Origin: JAPXSY01 sp033812795
GTDB taxonomy: Bacteria; Verrucomicrobiota; Kiritimatiellia; RFP12; UBA1067
NCBI GenBank assembly: GCA_033812795.1
Contig: JAPXSY010000006.1
Location: 1 to 64,000 of the forward strand
Reading direction: 5' to 3'
Length of the DNA: 64,000 nt
Part shown: in pieces, positions 31,217 through 41,291 of the stretch
Layout: each line of letters begins with the position of its first letter
Numbering within the stretch: the stretch's first letter is position 1
Made by a program: the position numbers and the translations under genes
The notes under the pieces: model-generated
Told to the model about the DNA's origin: nothing
The model's input: the letters and a program-made list of their open reading frames with translations, nothing else
Databases searched by the model: none

Positions 31217-33844
31217 TCACCCGCCTGTAAGTAGCGCGAACGCCTCGTGAGCGGTTTTCGCGGCCAACAACCCGTCCAGCGTCTGACCGGTCAAGCGTTG
31301 CCGCAACTCGGCTTCCACCTCGGCGTAGACAGTGGCCTCGGATTCCGGATACAACACCATCACCCACACGCGCGGAGATGTTCCGGAGCCAGATGTCGCG
31401 GAAGCGATTCCCAACGCCGCGACCATGCGGTCGACATGCGCCGTCCGTACCGGAAATACCGCGACCTCCTCACCGATCCGGACCGGCGGCGTCTCCACGC
31501 CCCGGCGGATATCCGCCATCGCCTCCGGCAACGCATTGACCGCCCCGCTGCGCGCGCAGAGCGCCAACAGCAGGGCAAGACCCTGTTGACGATCCTCCAC
31601 ATCGAAATCGAGGGCGATGCTCTGCCAACGGAGGCAACGCGCCGGAATCGTCTGCCGTGCGCAAAACGCCGCGCCGGCGCGGCCGCCGGTGAGCACCGCA
31701 TACATGTCGTCCGGCGTGTCGCACGCCAGCAGGGCGGCGCGGCCGTGGCTGTCCAGCAGCCGACACAGGTGCGCGATCACCTGCAATTGCGGCGACGCCG
31801 CCTGTTCGGGAGCCAGCACCAGCGCCACGATACGGGCTGGGCGGCCGTCCACGGTGTCATATGCCAAACCTTCTTTTTTCAGGCCGACCGCACACACCAG
31901 ACGTGTCACGGCATCGGTGCGGGCGTGCGGCAGGGCCAGCCCGTGCTCCAACCCCGTGGAGAGATTCTGCTCCCGATCCAAAACCGCCTGCAACGCGCGA
32001 TCCCGGTCTGTGACCAGTCCGCTCTCGCATAACAGGTTGACGAGTTCGGCGACCGCCCCGGCCGGAGTGGAGGCCAGCAACCGCGGACGGCAGGTCTCGG
32101 GGAACAGGTGGTTCCGCAACACACCCGCGCTCCCGGCCGCAGACGCTTCCGGCACCTGTATGTTTTTTCTGAGCAACACGTCATCCAGCGGTCTCCGCAA
32201 CGCACAAAGGTTCCCCTCGATATCGGAAAGCGCTTCCAGCATCACTACATTCACCAGCGCGCGCTCGCGTTCGCCGCATTCGAACGTGATCTCCCCGTCA
32301 TGGCTCTGGAGATGGATCACCTGAGTCTCGCGGCTGATGCGGTAGAGCATGTGATGCCGGTTTAACACCTGCGCGTAAAAGCCCTCATCCTCAAACAGCT
32401 CAACAATCCGGTTCGCCATAAGCTGCGCCGCCTGCCGCGAAGGGAACCGGAACACCAGCCGCGCCGGTTCCGGCCCGCTTCCACCGCAACCATCCCCCTG
32501 ATCCAAAACCCGGTCAGAGAGGAACGGCAGAGCCACGCAGGAGCAGAGAATCAGAAACACGGCGCAAAACAGCAGGCTTTGGGGCAACGGGATCATGCCG
32601 CCGACCGCCGCCAGCAATGCCACCGAAAGTTCAGCGCGTGGCAGTGCCAGAATCCCCACGCGCAGCGATGTCGCGGCGCCTGACCGTGTCAGCGACGCCC
32701 CGGCCGCGCATCCGATCAGATTGGCCCCCAACACCGCCACAGCCAACAGCACCGACGTGCCGAGCACGGTCTCGTTCGCCAGAAGATTCGGATTGAGACG
32801 CATGCCCAACGAGGCGAAACAGGCCGGCATCAGCGTCAGACTCACGAAATCGAGGCGCTCGCGGATCTCATGCCGGACATCCATCGCGGAGAAGGCCACA
32901 CCCATCATATACGCGCCGGAGACGACCGGCAGCCCGCAGGCCCCGATCAACCCGCCCGCGATCAGCAGACCGGCCGCAGAGACCGCAAACGGCTGACCGT
33001 AATTCTTCTCCCGCACGGCTAACGCGTTCATGCGGCGCGCAAGCGGAATGCCCAACAACAGCACAGCCCCCAACCCGACACCCGCGCGCCACGCCACCGC
33101 CGCAATCCGCGCACCGGAAAGCTCGTTCACTCCGCCTCCCGCGCCGCTGACACCCGCAACCACGGTGAACACGATCAACCCAAGCACATTCCCGGCCATG
33201 GCCGCTGTCAGCGACAGGGTGCCCACCGGCGATTCCAAACGTTTGCGGACCGCCAGCAGACGGGCCAGAAAGCCGACGGATGTGACGGAAATCGGGACGG
33301 CGCAAAGCAACAGCGCGGATGTGTGCCACGGCTGCGCCGGACCCAGCAGCGTTGGCGCGGCCCGGAAAAGCAGCGCGAGCCCCGCGCCGAACGCAAACAG
33401 GAATCCGCACACACCCGCCAGCACCCCGCTCGCCGACAGGCGCCGCATCTGACGCAAGTCCGTATCGAGTCCGGCCAGAAAAAAGAAGACCGCGAGGATC
33501 ACGGCCATCAGACCCTGCCCGCCCCCACCCCACACCGACAGGAACGCCTCCGCATCCCCCATCAATCCGTGCGGGAAAAACGGCAACGCCACCCCGCCGA
33601 GCAGATACGGCCCCACCACCACCCCGGCGGCCACCTCGCCGAACACCATCGGGAGACGCCCCCGCTCAAACAGGGCCCCTCCCAGTCTGGCCGCAAACAC
33701 CAACACCCCGAGTTGCAGAATAAAACGTGCCGCGGCATCCGTTGCTGATCCCGACGCACCGCAACCGTCAGCCCAGACCGGAGACACGGGTATCGCGGCC
33801 ACCGCCAGTGCCGCCGCCGCCCGCCTCATTCCGCGTGTGATCAT
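31217..33844 (-). CDS. CPA2-type cation:proton antiporter fused to a PTS EIIA domain
   Basis: GGAGGCGGCA precedes the ATG. After a signal-like segment, about 12 membrane helices (to about residue 445) form a Kef/CPA2 antiporter (LVFAARLGGALFERGRLPMVFGEVAAGVVVG). A soluble region of about 100 residues follows (RLVFRFPSRQAAQLMANRIV), then a PTS EIIA type 2 domain at about 590-730 with the phosphorylatable His in HGLALPHARTDAV, then a second partial module. EIIA fusions suggest that transport is tied to PTS phosphorylation or sugar status, an inference. It lies 18 bp downstream of larB and may be co-transcribed with it. Confidence 0.9.
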   Translation of the reverse strand: MITRGMRRAAAALAVAAIPVSPVWADGCGASGSATDAAARFILQLGVLVFAARLGGALFERGRLPMVFGEVAAGVVVGPYLLGGVALPFFPHGLMGDAEAFLSVWGGGGQGLMAVILAVFFFLAGLDTDLRQMRRLSASGVLAGVCGFLFAFGAGLALLFRAAPTLLGPAQPWHTSALLLCAVPISVTSVGFLARLLAVRKRLESPVGTLSLTAAMAGNVLGLIVFTVVAGVSGAGGGVNELSGARIAAVAWRAGVGLGAVLLLGIPLARRMNALAVREKNYGQPFAVSAAGLLIAGGLIGACGLPVVSGAYMMGVAFSAMDVRHEIRERLDFVSLTLMPACFASLGMRLNPNLLANETVLGTSVLLAVAVLGANLIGCAAGASLTRSGAATSLRVGILALPRAELSVALLAAVGGMIPLPQSLLFCAVFLILCSCVALPFLSDRVLDQGDGCGGSGPEPARLVFRFPSRQAAQLMANRIVELFEDEGFYAQVLNRHHMLYRISRETQVIHLQSHDGEITFECGERERALVNVVMLEALSDIEGNLCALRRPLDDVLLRKNIQVPEASAAGSAGVLRNHLFPETCRPRLLASTPAGAVAELVNLLCESGLVTDRDRALQAVLDREQNLSTGLEHGLALPHARTDAVTRLVCAVGLKKEGLAYDTVDGRPARIVALVLAPEQAASPQLQVIAHLCRLLDSHGRAALLACDTPDDMYAVLTGGRAGAAFCARQTIPARCLRWQSIALDFDVEDRQQGLALLLALCARSGAVNALPEAMADIRRGVETPPVRIGEEVAVFPVRTAHVDRMVAALGIASATSGSGTSPRVWVMVLYPESEATVYAEVEAELRQRLTGQTLDGLLAAKTAHEAFALLTGG

Positions 33845-33862
33845 TGCCGCCTCCGTCCGTGG

Positions 33863-34525
33863 TTATGCGCCCTGCCGGTTGATCCGCGCAGCGGCAACCC
33901 CCGCGCCGAATCCGTTGTCGATGTTCACCACCGTGACCCCGGCCGCGCAGGAGTTGAGCATACCGAGCAGCGCGGCAAGCCCTTGGAAACTCGCCCCGTA
34001 CCCGACGCTCGTCGGCACCGCAATCACCGGACGGTCCGTGAGTCCGCCGACCACGGAAGGCAGCGCGCCCTCCATCCCGGCCACCACCACAATCGCGCGC
34101 GCGTCCTCGAACCGGTCGATCCGTGAGAGCAACCGGTGCAGGCCGGCCACTCCCACATCATAAACCCGTTCGATCTGCGCGCCCAGACGCTCGGCCGTGA
34201 GTGCCGCCTCCTCCGCCACCAGAAGATCGGACGTGCCGGCGCAGAGTACCGCCACCTTGCCTTCCGGTTGCGGCAACGGCGCGACATCACGGGTCAAGAT
34301 GTGCGCCTCTTCGCGGTAGACGGCATCAGGGATCTCCGTTTGAACAGCGGCAGCCTGCTCCGGCGTCACACGCGTCACGAATGCGTTTTGTCCGGCATCG
34401 TTCAACGCGCGCATGATCGCGGCGATCTGCACGGCAGTCTTGCCCGATCCGAAAACCACCTCGGGCATCCCCAACCGCCGCTGGCGGTCGAAATCCGGTT
34501 TTGCGAAGTGAAGATCTTCAGTCAT
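33863..34525 (-). CDS. larB: LarB-type pyridinium-3,5-biscarboxylic acid mononucleotide synthase
   Basis: LarB carboxylates and hydrolyses nicotinic acid adenine dinucleotide at the start of nickel-pincer cofactor synthesis. The 220-residue product has the PurE-like C-terminal fold seen in LarB: VVAGMEGALPSVVGGLTDRPVIAVPTSVGYG and the VNIDNGFGAGVAAARI tail. The N-terminal block FDRQRRLGMPEVVFGSGKT is also diagnostic. It begins 3 bp after glyS. No larC, larE or lactate racemase gene is visible, so the partners must lie elsewhere if the pathway exists. Confidence 0.9.
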   Translation of the reverse strand: MTEDLHFAKPDFDRQRRLGMPEVVFGSGKTAVQIAAIMRALNDAGQNAFVTRVTPEQAAAVQTEIPDAVYREEAHILTRDVAPLPQPEGKVAVLCAGTSDLLVAEEAALTAERLGAQIERVYDVGVAGLHRLLSRIDRFEDARAIVVVAGMEGALPSVVGGLTDRPVIAVPTSVGYGASFQGLAALLGMLNSCAAGVTVVNIDNGFGAGVAAARINRQGA

Positions 34526-34528
34526 AGA

Positions 34529-36298
34529 TTACACCAACAAGGCATCGTCCAGTTTGGCTTTGACCTGCTCGATCGTAAGGCGTTCCTGCAGCATGGTGTC
34601 CCGGTCGCGGACCGTGACCGTGCCGTCCTCGAGGGTCTGGAAGTCGATGGTCACGCACCAGGGCGTGCCGATCTCGTCCTGACGGCGGTAACGGCGGCCG
34701 ATCGCGCCGCCCTCGTCCCAGAACGCGGAGTAGCGGCGGCGCAGGTCTTCGAAAATCCCGCGGGCCCTGTTGTAGAGATCCGGCTTGTTCTTCACGAGCG
34801 GGAAGACGGCGACCTTAACCGGCGCGATGCGCGGACTGAAATGCATCACGATACGGGTATCCTCTTTGCCCTTATCGTCGGTCAACTTCTGCTCCTCGTA
34901 GGCGTTGCAGAGCAGCGCGAGCATCATGCGGTCCACCCCGGCAGAAGGCTCGATGACATGCGGCACGTACTTGCCCAAGAAGAGCTTCGATACGAAGGCG
35001 CGCGCGTCGGACTCGTCCTTACCGTGCGCGCGCCACTCGGCGACGACCTTATCGGTGAACGCGAGCTTAGCGGCGTCATCCAGCTTATCGGCCGCGAGCT
35101 TGAGCGGCTCGTCAAACACCTCCATGCTTTTGCCGCTGTGCTTTTGGTGCTGCGAGAGATCAAAGTCCGAGCGCGCCGCGATCCCTTCCAGCTCCTGCAC
35201 GCCGAAGGGGAACCGGTATTCGATATCGACACAGGCGCGCGCGTAGTGGGCCAGCTCCTCAGGCTTCTGCCAGTACTCGACAAAGGACGTCTTGGGCAGT
35301 CCGCACGCCTCGAGCCAAGCCTTGCGCTGCTCAACCCAATATTTGTGCCACACCTCCCAGCCCCACGAGTCCTGCGGCACGGAGAGATCGGGATGGTCGT
35401 CCAAGGTGGTGACGTGTCCGCAAATCAGCTCGACCGCCTCGTCGGGCCGGATGAAGAACTCCAGCTCCATCTGCTCGAACTCGCGCGAGCGGAAGGTGTA
35501 GTTGCGCGGCGTGACCTCGTTGCGGAAGGACTTGCCCATCTGCGCGATACCGAACGGCACCTGCTGGCGGCTCGTGGCCAGCACATTCTGGAACTGCGCG
35601 AAAATCGCCTGCGCAGTCTCGGGACGCAGATAGGCGATGTTCGCGGAATCGTCCACCGGGCCGACCACGGTCCTGAACATCAGGTTGAACGGGCGCGGCT
35701 CGGTCAACTCACCGCCGCAGTAGGGACAGGGGACCACCGCAGGCTGCGGGGCCTTGGCATTCGCCAGCAGCGTGTAGAGCGCGCGCACCGCGGCATATGG
35801 CGCGGGATCGGCCTTGAGCGTCTCATAGGCGGCGGTCAGCGTGTCCGCATCGAGCACGGCCGCCAAATTCGGGGCAAGCCCTTTGGCCTTGCCTTTGCAC
35901 CAGCCCGCGACTTGGGCCGCGTCCGCGCCGCCCTCCAGCAACGCCTTCAGACTCTGGCCGATCGCGCCTTCCGCCAGAATGTCCCACACCTGGTCGGCGC
36001 GCATCAGCTTTTTGCAGGCCCGGCAGGTGCACATGGGGTCCGAAAAGGTATCAAGGTGTCCCGAGGCTTTCCAGATCGCCGGATGCATGATGATCGTGGC
36101 ATCGAGTCCCGCCACATCCTCGCGATTGCGCACCGTGGTCTTCCACCAGTCCTCCTTGATGTTGCGCTTCATCTCGCAGCCTAGCGGCCCGTAATCCCAA
36201 AATCCGTTGATCCCCCCGTACACCTCGGAACTGTGAAAAATGAAACCGCGGCGTTTACACAATGAGGCGATGACATCCAAGCTGCTTGTGTTCGACAT
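34529..36298 (-). CDS. glyS: glycyl-tRNA synthetase, dimeric class II form
   Basis: The 589-residue protein charges tRNA-Gly and belongs to the single-chain alpha2 type, not the bacterial alpha2beta2 type. It opens with IASLCKRRGFIFHSSEVYGG and shows motif 1 (INGFWDYGPLGCEMKRN) and motif 2 (MGKSFRNEVTPRNYTFRSREFEQMELEFF). Motif 3 is PSAGVDRMMLAL, and the C-terminal anticodon-binding domain starts near residue 480 (APVKVAVFPLVKNK). GGAAGGAT precedes the ATG. It is the first gene of a glyS-larB-antiporter unit. Confidence 0.95.
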   Translation of the reverse strand: MSNTSSLDVIASLCKRRGFIFHSSEVYGGINGFWDYGPLGCEMKRNIKEDWWKTTVRNREDVAGLDATIIMHPAIWKASGHLDTFSDPMCTCRACKKLMRADQVWDILAEGAIGQSLKALLEGGADAAQVAGWCKGKAKGLAPNLAAVLDADTLTAAYETLKADPAPYAAVRALYTLLANAKAPQPAVVPCPYCGGELTEPRPFNLMFRTVVGPVDDSANIAYLRPETAQAIFAQFQNVLATSRQQVPFGIAQMGKSFRNEVTPRNYTFRSREFEQMELEFFIRPDEAVELICGHVTTLDDHPDLSVPQDSWGWEVWHKYWVEQRKAWLEACGLPKTSFVEYWQKPEELAHYARACVDIEYRFPFGVQELEGIAARSDFDLSQHQKHSGKSMEVFDEPLKLAADKLDDAAKLAFTDKVVAEWRAHGKDESDARAFVSKLFLGKYVPHVIEPSAGVDRMMLALLCNAYEEQKLTDDKGKEDTRIVMHFSPRIAPVKVAVFPLVKNKPDLYNRARGIFEDLRRRYSAFWDEGGAIGRRYRRQDEIGTPWCVTIDFQTLEDGTVTVRDRDTMLQERLTIEQVKAKLDDALLV

Positions 36299-36761
36299 AT
36301 CCTTCCTTCACTTGCGTGGTCGCGCAATCATGCGCTTATGAAATTGCCATTCTCGCCCCCCGCCGGTCAGGGACCAGTGCAACACCGGCCCCTGACCGGC
36401 GGGCTCGCGAATCCTCCAGGTGACAAACCAGTGTTAGTTTGGCATGCGGACGGGGTGTAGGCAAGGGGAAACAGGCCGTGAACAACGCGCTTCTCCGTCC
36501 GATGATCCGGATAATCCCGTTATTGTCCCTTCCAACCTGCCGTCACACTTCATACCCCAGAGGACATGAGACGGCAACCGGTCACGAACGGGACACACGA
36601 TGATGATGCACCGCGTGAGCGGCAAAGTACGGAACGTCACCGGCCTTGGGCAGGTCAGATAAGGCGCTTTTTACCACCCCGTCGCCTTTGTCCGCTTGCC
36701 AGAACGATGGCATTTTGCGACACTGTCGTCAAACAACACGTTCACCTTGGGAGGCAATCAC
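36299..36761. other. gene-free divergent spacer with a long stem-loop
   Basis: This 463-bp region separates glyS from the second DUF1080 gene. It contains an inverted repeat at 36358-36401 (arms ending in CGCCGGTCAGGG and CCCTGACCGGCG, with a loop of about 16-17 bases). No T-tract follows, so it could be a structured RNA, an operator or a dispersed palindrome. Nothing else is recognisable. Confidence 0.5.
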
Positions 36762-37544
36762 ATGATGCGGATCACACGATATGTCCTATGTGCGGGGATC
36801 TTTTCTGCGGCCTGCTGCCTTGCGGCAGAGGAAGGCTGGACCCCGTTGTTCAACGGGAAAGATCTGGACGGCTGGATCCCGAAAATCAAAGGGTATCCCG
36901 CAGGCGAGAATTTCGCCAACACCTTCCGCGTGGAGGACGGCATGATCAAAGTGCGCTACGACGGGTACGACGGCGCGTTCAAAAACCGTTTCGGGCACCT
37001 TTTTTACAAAACCCCGTTCTCCCACTATATTCTGCGTGTCGAATACCGGTTTGTAGGAGAGCAGTTGCCGGACGGTGCCGGATGGGCCAAACGTAACAGC
37101 GGCGTGATGATCCACGGACAGACGCCGGAAAGCATGGGAGTGAACCAGTCGTTCCCAGTATCAATCGAGGTCCAGTTCCTGGGCGGACTGGGCAGCGGCA
37201 ACCGCACTACCGCCAACCTCTGCACTCCCGGCACAAATGTTGAAAAGGACGGCAAACTTTACACGCCGCACGGACTCAGCGCCAAATCCAAGACCTATCA
37301 CGGCGACCAATGGGTGACGGTTGAGATCGAGGCGCGCGGTAGCGAAACCATCCTCCATCGCATCGAGGGCGAGACGGTCTTGCAGTATGACAAGCCGCAG
37401 TATGACCCCAAAGACGGCGATGCCCGACGCCTGATCGAGGCGAACGGCGGCAAGCTCCTGATCGAGGGCGGGACAATCTCGCTTCAGTCGGAGAGCCATC
37501 CCATCGACTTCCGTAAAATCGAGATCAAGGTGCTGAAGCCGTAG
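36762..37544 (+). CDS. DUF1080 (3-keto-disaccharide hydrolase-like) exported protein
   Basis: GGGAGG lies seven bases before ATG 36762, which gives a signal peptide (ITRYVLCAGIFSAACCLAA). The mature protein opens EEGWTPLFNGKDLDGWIPK, the family hallmark. Other family blocks are RNSGVMIHGQTPESM and WVTVEIEARGSETILHRIEGE, with PIDFRKIEIKVLKP at the end. At 260 residues it is a complete single-domain member, longer than the first DUF1080 protein in this window. It converges on and overlaps the helicase gene by 20 bp. Confidence 0.9.
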   Translation: MMRITRYVLCAGIFSAACCLAAEEGWTPLFNGKDLDGWIPKIKGYPAGENFANTFRVEDGMIKVRYDGYDGAFKNRFGHLFYKTPFSHYILRVEYRFVGEQLPDGAGWAKRNSGVMIHGQTPESMGVNQSFPVSIEVQFLGGLGSGNRTTANLCTPGTNVEKDGKLYTPHGLSAKSKTYHGDQWVTVEIEARGSETILHRIEGETVLQYDKPQYDPKDGDARRLIEANGGKLLIEGGTISLQSESHPIDFRKIEIKVLKP

Positions 37545-40368
37545 TGTCCCCGGCACCATGGCGCCGGGCCGATTCCTGAGCCATCGCTGACTCCGCAAAC
37601 AGCGCTTCCACGCGCCGCAACAGTTCTTCGCGGGTTTCGACGCGCAGCAATGGGCACGGCAGACTCTTGCGGAAGGTGGCGCCGTACGATTTGGTCACCA
37701 CACGCGGATCCGCGATGATGACCACGCCCCGGTCCGCCCGGGTGCGGATCAGGCGGCCGAAACCCTGCCGAAAGCGGATCACGGCCTGCGGCAGCGAAAA
37801 CTCTCGGAAAGCGCAGCCTCCCGCATCTTCAATCTGTTCACAGCGCGCTTCGACAATCGGATCGGTGACGGCCGCAAAGGGCAGCCGCGCCATGACCACG
37901 CAGCTCAGCGCCTCCCCCGCCACATCGACCCCCTCCCAGAACGAATGCGTTCCAAGCAGAACGCAGTTCCCGCCGGTACGGAAGATCCGTGTGATCTGAT
38001 CGCGCGACCCGTTGGTGCCGTGCACCAGCAGACGGATGCCGGCCTCCTGCAGCGGCTCCTCCAGCAGCCGCGCGACCCGGTTCATCATTTCATAACTGGT
38101 GAACAGCCCCATCGCCCGCCCGCGTGTCCGCGTGAACACGTCCAACATCAGACCGCTGAGTTGCTCGGCATAGGTGCCGCCCGTGCCCCCTGTGGGTTCG
38201 GGAAGAAAAACCGGTGCCAGCGCCGCGCACTGCGTGAGATAATCGAACGGACTCGCCGCCACACAGGTCAGGAGCCGATCCGGTTCGAGCCGGTCGATCC
38301 CCAATCGCCGGCTGATATACCCGAACGAATTTCCCACGCGCAACGTGGCCGAACAGAACACCACGGTGGCCTTCCGGCGGTAAAGCGTCTCGGCCAGCGC
38401 TTCACCGATACGAAGCGGTGCCGCGTAAAGATGGGCAGTCCCCGCACTGCGGCTCGGCGGTTCGGCCCAAAAAACGTGTTCCGCGTCATACGCGGCGAGA
38501 ACGAAATCCAGATCCATCGCATAGGTCCGGAGCGACGCTGCCGCGCCTTCGACATTGGCAGCCTGATCGTCATACAGCGCGAGCTCGCCTTCCGTCGCCT
38601 GCCGCAAGGCTTCCCCCAAGGCCAGCAACAGACCGGAGGCTTCGGCGATCGCATTCTTCAACCCGATGCGATGCATTTGGACAGTGTCCTCATCCCATGC
38701 GTCCGGACAGGGCGTGAACCGCTTATCACGGAAAACCTCGCGGCGGAAACCGGAGGGAAACACGCCGCCGCATGCGGGTTGCCCGGCATTTCCCGCCGCG
38801 AGGGCCGACTCCCCCGTCGGCCAAACTGTCGCGTCAGGACCGTCGCAGGGCACACACCGGAAACGCACCGGACCGGGTTCCGGCTGGATCAAGCCGTGGA
38901 GCGACTCGAACAGTTGCCGAGCCGCAGCCTGCACCTCTTCGAGCACATTGCGGATCTCCCGGATTTGACGCCGCAGCGCTTGGGCGTATTCCGGATCCGC
39001 AGTCACCGCGCCCTTCTCCAAATGGTTGCGCAGAACTTCCAGCATACCCCCGGCCCGCCGCCCCCGGCCCCGGCTTAGTCGGCGCAACAGTTGGGTGAGG
39101 CGCGTCTGCGTAATCTCCGTGGAGAGGTGGCGCGTCGCGGCCTCCTCCAGATTGTGGGCCTCGTCAAACACGATCTGGGCATGCGGCGGCAGGGCGGTCC
39201 CGGGGGCCCGCGACTCCGCGAACACCAGAGCGTGATTCGCGATCACCACATGCGCCGCAGCGGCGCGCGCGCGGGCCCTCTGCAAAAAACAGCGCCGACT
39301 GTAGCGGCAGGCACGGCCTGGACACTCTTCGGCGGTAGAGGCCAGCTTCGCGAGGAACTCGGCATCGACACGTCCCGGACCCGCAAAGGTATCAAGATCG
39401 CCGTCCGGCGTCTGCGCGGCCCAGGCAAGCACATACGCGAAATGGCGCCATTCCGGGCGATCGAGTTCGTACTGGCTCTGCTCCAGCAGAATCGCGAGCC
39501 GCCGCAGACAGAAGTGGTTTGAGCGCCCTTTAACCACCGCCACGCGCAGAGCGGCGCGCCCGCCAGGACAGACCGCCTCGCGGACCCGCGGCAAATCGTT
39601 CTCGATCAGTTGGGCCTGCAAGTTCCGCGTGTTGGTGCTGACCACCACCGGAACATCGTTGAGCAGCGCCCAGGCCGCGGCCGGAATCAGGTAGGCCAGA
39701 CTTTTGCCGACACCCGTACCGGCCTCGACCAACAAATGGCGCCCCTCGTTGAAGGCACGCGTGACGGCGTGCAGCATCTCGACCTGTCCGGCACGCGGCT
39801 CATAACCGGGCATGAGACGTGCGAACGCGCCGCCGGGAAGCAGATGCGCGGCCATGGCCGCAACATCCAGCGGCGAGCAGTCGGCATGCTCGGGCAAGGC
39901 ACGGCGATCCCCCCGGCGCGCCTCCGGGGCGAAGGTCTCGATCCAAGGCCCGCATCCGACGCCAGCTTGACGAACGCAAGCCGCGAAGTGGCTGAAGACG
40001 CGCGCCAGTCCGTGCTCATCGAGATTGCGCAGGATCCCCTCAATCGACTCCAGTGTCCACAGGGGCAACGCGTTCAAACGCGCCGCCACAGCCTGCCACA
40101 GCACCCCGATCGCCTCACCGGTGTGCGGCCCCTGGCGTATTTGCGTGGTCACCTGCTCGGCGGGCGTGCCCGGGAAGGCGAAGGCGTACAGAACCAGCAC
40201 ATCGACCGCCCACGCCCCTTCCTGCGGCAAGACCCCCTCAAACGCGGCCGGATCCTGCGTGACGTACACCGTCTCCCCGCCGTCACGTTGATCCGTGACG
40301 GGAAAGAGATCGAAGACCGGCGGTCGGCCGGGATGTCGCGTGACCCAAACTGTACGGAAGTTCAGCAT
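37525..40368 (-). CDS. DinG/Rad3-family ATP-dependent DNA helicase
   Basis: The 947-residue protein carries an unusual N-terminal region (about 1-200) before the helicase core. Walker A is VEAGTGVGKSLAY near residue 218 and the DEAH box is IVFDEAHNLEEAATRHL near 390. The cysteines NHFCLRRL and CPGRACRYSRRC are placed as in the [4Fe-4S] domain of DinG/XPD enzymes. Motif VI appears as QAVIRFRQGFGRLIR. Members unwind DNA 5' to 3' and assist repair of R-loops or forks. No ribosome-binding site is clear, so the start is less certain. It begins 24 bp after the RluA-type gene. Confidence 0.9.
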   Translation of the reverse strand: MLNFRTVWVTRHPGRPPVFDLFPVTDQRDGGETVYVTQDPAAFEGVLPQEGAWAVDVLVLYAFAFPGTPAEQVTTQIRQGPHTGEAIGVLWQAVAARLNALPLWTLESIEGILRNLDEHGLARVFSHFAACVRQAGVGCGPWIETFAPEARRGDRRALPEHADCSPLDVAAMAAHLLPGGAFARLMPGYEPRAGQVEMLHAVTRAFNEGRHLLVEAGTGVGKSLAYLIPAAAWALLNDVPVVVSTNTRNLQAQLIENDLPRVREAVCPGGRAALRVAVVKGRSNHFCLRRLAILLEQSQYELDRPEWRHFAYVLAWAAQTPDGDLDTFAGPGRVDAEFLAKLASTAEECPGRACRYSRRCFLQRARARAAAAHVVIANHALVFAESRAPGTALPPHAQIVFDEAHNLEEAATRHLSTEITQTRLTQLLRRLSRGRGRRAGGMLEVLRNHLEKGAVTADPEYAQALRRQIREIRNVLEEVQAAARQLFESLHGLIQPEPGPVRFRCVPCDGPDATVWPTGESALAAGNAGQPACGGVFPSGFRREVFRDKRFTPCPDAWDEDTVQMHRIGLKNAIAEASGLLLALGEALRQATEGELALYDDQAANVEGAAASLRTYAMDLDFVLAAYDAEHVFWAEPPSRSAGTAHLYAAPLRIGEALAETLYRRKATVVFCSATLRVGNSFGYISRRLGIDRLEPDRLLTCVAASPFDYLTQCAALAPVFLPEPTGGTGGTYAEQLSGLMLDVFTRTRGRAMGLFTSYEMMNRVARLLEEPLQEAGIRLLVHGTNGSRDQITRIFRTGGNCVLLGTHSFWEGVDVAGEALSCVVMARLPFAAVTDPIVEARCEQIEDAGGCAFREFSLPQAVIRFRQGFGRLIRTRADRGVVIIADPRVVTKSYGATFRKSLPCPLLRVETREELLRRVEALFAESAMAQESARRHGAGDTTASAP

Positions 40369-40392
40369 GTGCGCCGAACCGGAAATCCGGCC

Positions 40393-41262
40393 TCACTTCC
40401 CCATGTCGAAGAGCTTCAGGCAATGCCGGAAATCGGCGGGCAGCGGGCTGTGCGCCTGAAGGGTTTTGCCCGGCCGCATCGGATGCGGCAACCCGAGTCC
40501 CGATGCGTGGAGCATCAGGCGCGGCACACTCAACAAACGCGGGTCCCGCGCAACTTTCACCCCGTATTTGCGGTCCCCCAGTACGGGATGACGAATCGCG
40601 GCCAGATGACGCCGGATCTGATGGGTACGTCCCGTTTCGATCCGCACCTTTAGAAAACTCGCGTCGCGGGAGAGCATGATCCGCTGAATGTGGCTAACCG
40701 CGCGCTCGCCGTCCAACTCCTGATCTACCGTTGAGGCGTGCCGTTCGTAGCGCCCGGAAACGATCGTATGATACTGCTTGGTCACCCGCCGCGTCTTGAA
40801 CAACTCCACGGCGGCGTCAAAGGCCTCCGGCGTCTTGGCGCACAACAGACAGCCGGTGGTGTCCCGGTCGAGCCGGTGCACCGCCTTCAGTTCCGCGATC
40901 CCCGTCTGCGCGCGCAGCCGCTCCTCCACGCTCCCCGCGCCGACCGTCAGCAGACCGGAAGGCTTGTCCACAACCGCATATTCCGCATCCTCGATGAGCA
41001 GGCGGATTTTCGGCACCGCAACGGGGTTCGCGTCCCGCGCGCCCTTACGCAGCACCGCAGCCGGCAACTCTACCGTATCACCCTGACGTAGCGTATGATG
41101 CGCCATCCAGACACATTTGCGGTTCACCCACACCACCCGTTCGTCCAGCAGGGCTTTCACCGCCCGTCGGGAACGCGAGAGTTTCGCGGCGAGAAAAACC
41201 TGAACCGATTGACCTGCCTCGCTCTTGGACACCACAAAAGACAACACACCCGCCCGGCTCAT
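40393..41262 (-). CDS. RluA-family pseudouridine synthase
   Basis: The enzyme converts uridine to pseudouridine in rRNA or tRNA. An S4-like RNA-binding segment is at about residues 12-75 (VFLAAKLSRSRRAVKALLDERVVWVNRKC). The catalytic Asp is in AVHRLDRDTTGCLL near residue 132, and RIETGRTHQIRRHLAAIRHP matches the RluA core. The 289-residue length is normal. Target nucleotides cannot be predicted. Confidence 0.93.
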   Translation of the reverse strand: MSRAGVLSFVVSKSEAGQSVQVFLAAKLSRSRRAVKALLDERVVWVNRKCVWMAHHTLRQGDTVELPAAVLRKGARDANPVAVPKIRLLIEDAEYAVVDKPSGLLTVGAGSVEERLRAQTGIAELKAVHRLDRDTTGCLLCAKTPEAFDAAVELFKTRRVTKQYHTIVSGRYERHASTVDQELDGERAVSHIQRIMLSRDASFLKVRIETGRTHQIRRHLAAIRHPVLGDRKYGVKVARDPRLLSVPRLMLHASGLGLPHPMRPGKTLQAHSPLPADFRHCLKLFDMGK

Positions 41263-41291
41263 ATCACCCGCTCTTTCCGCTTCCGCCCCCG

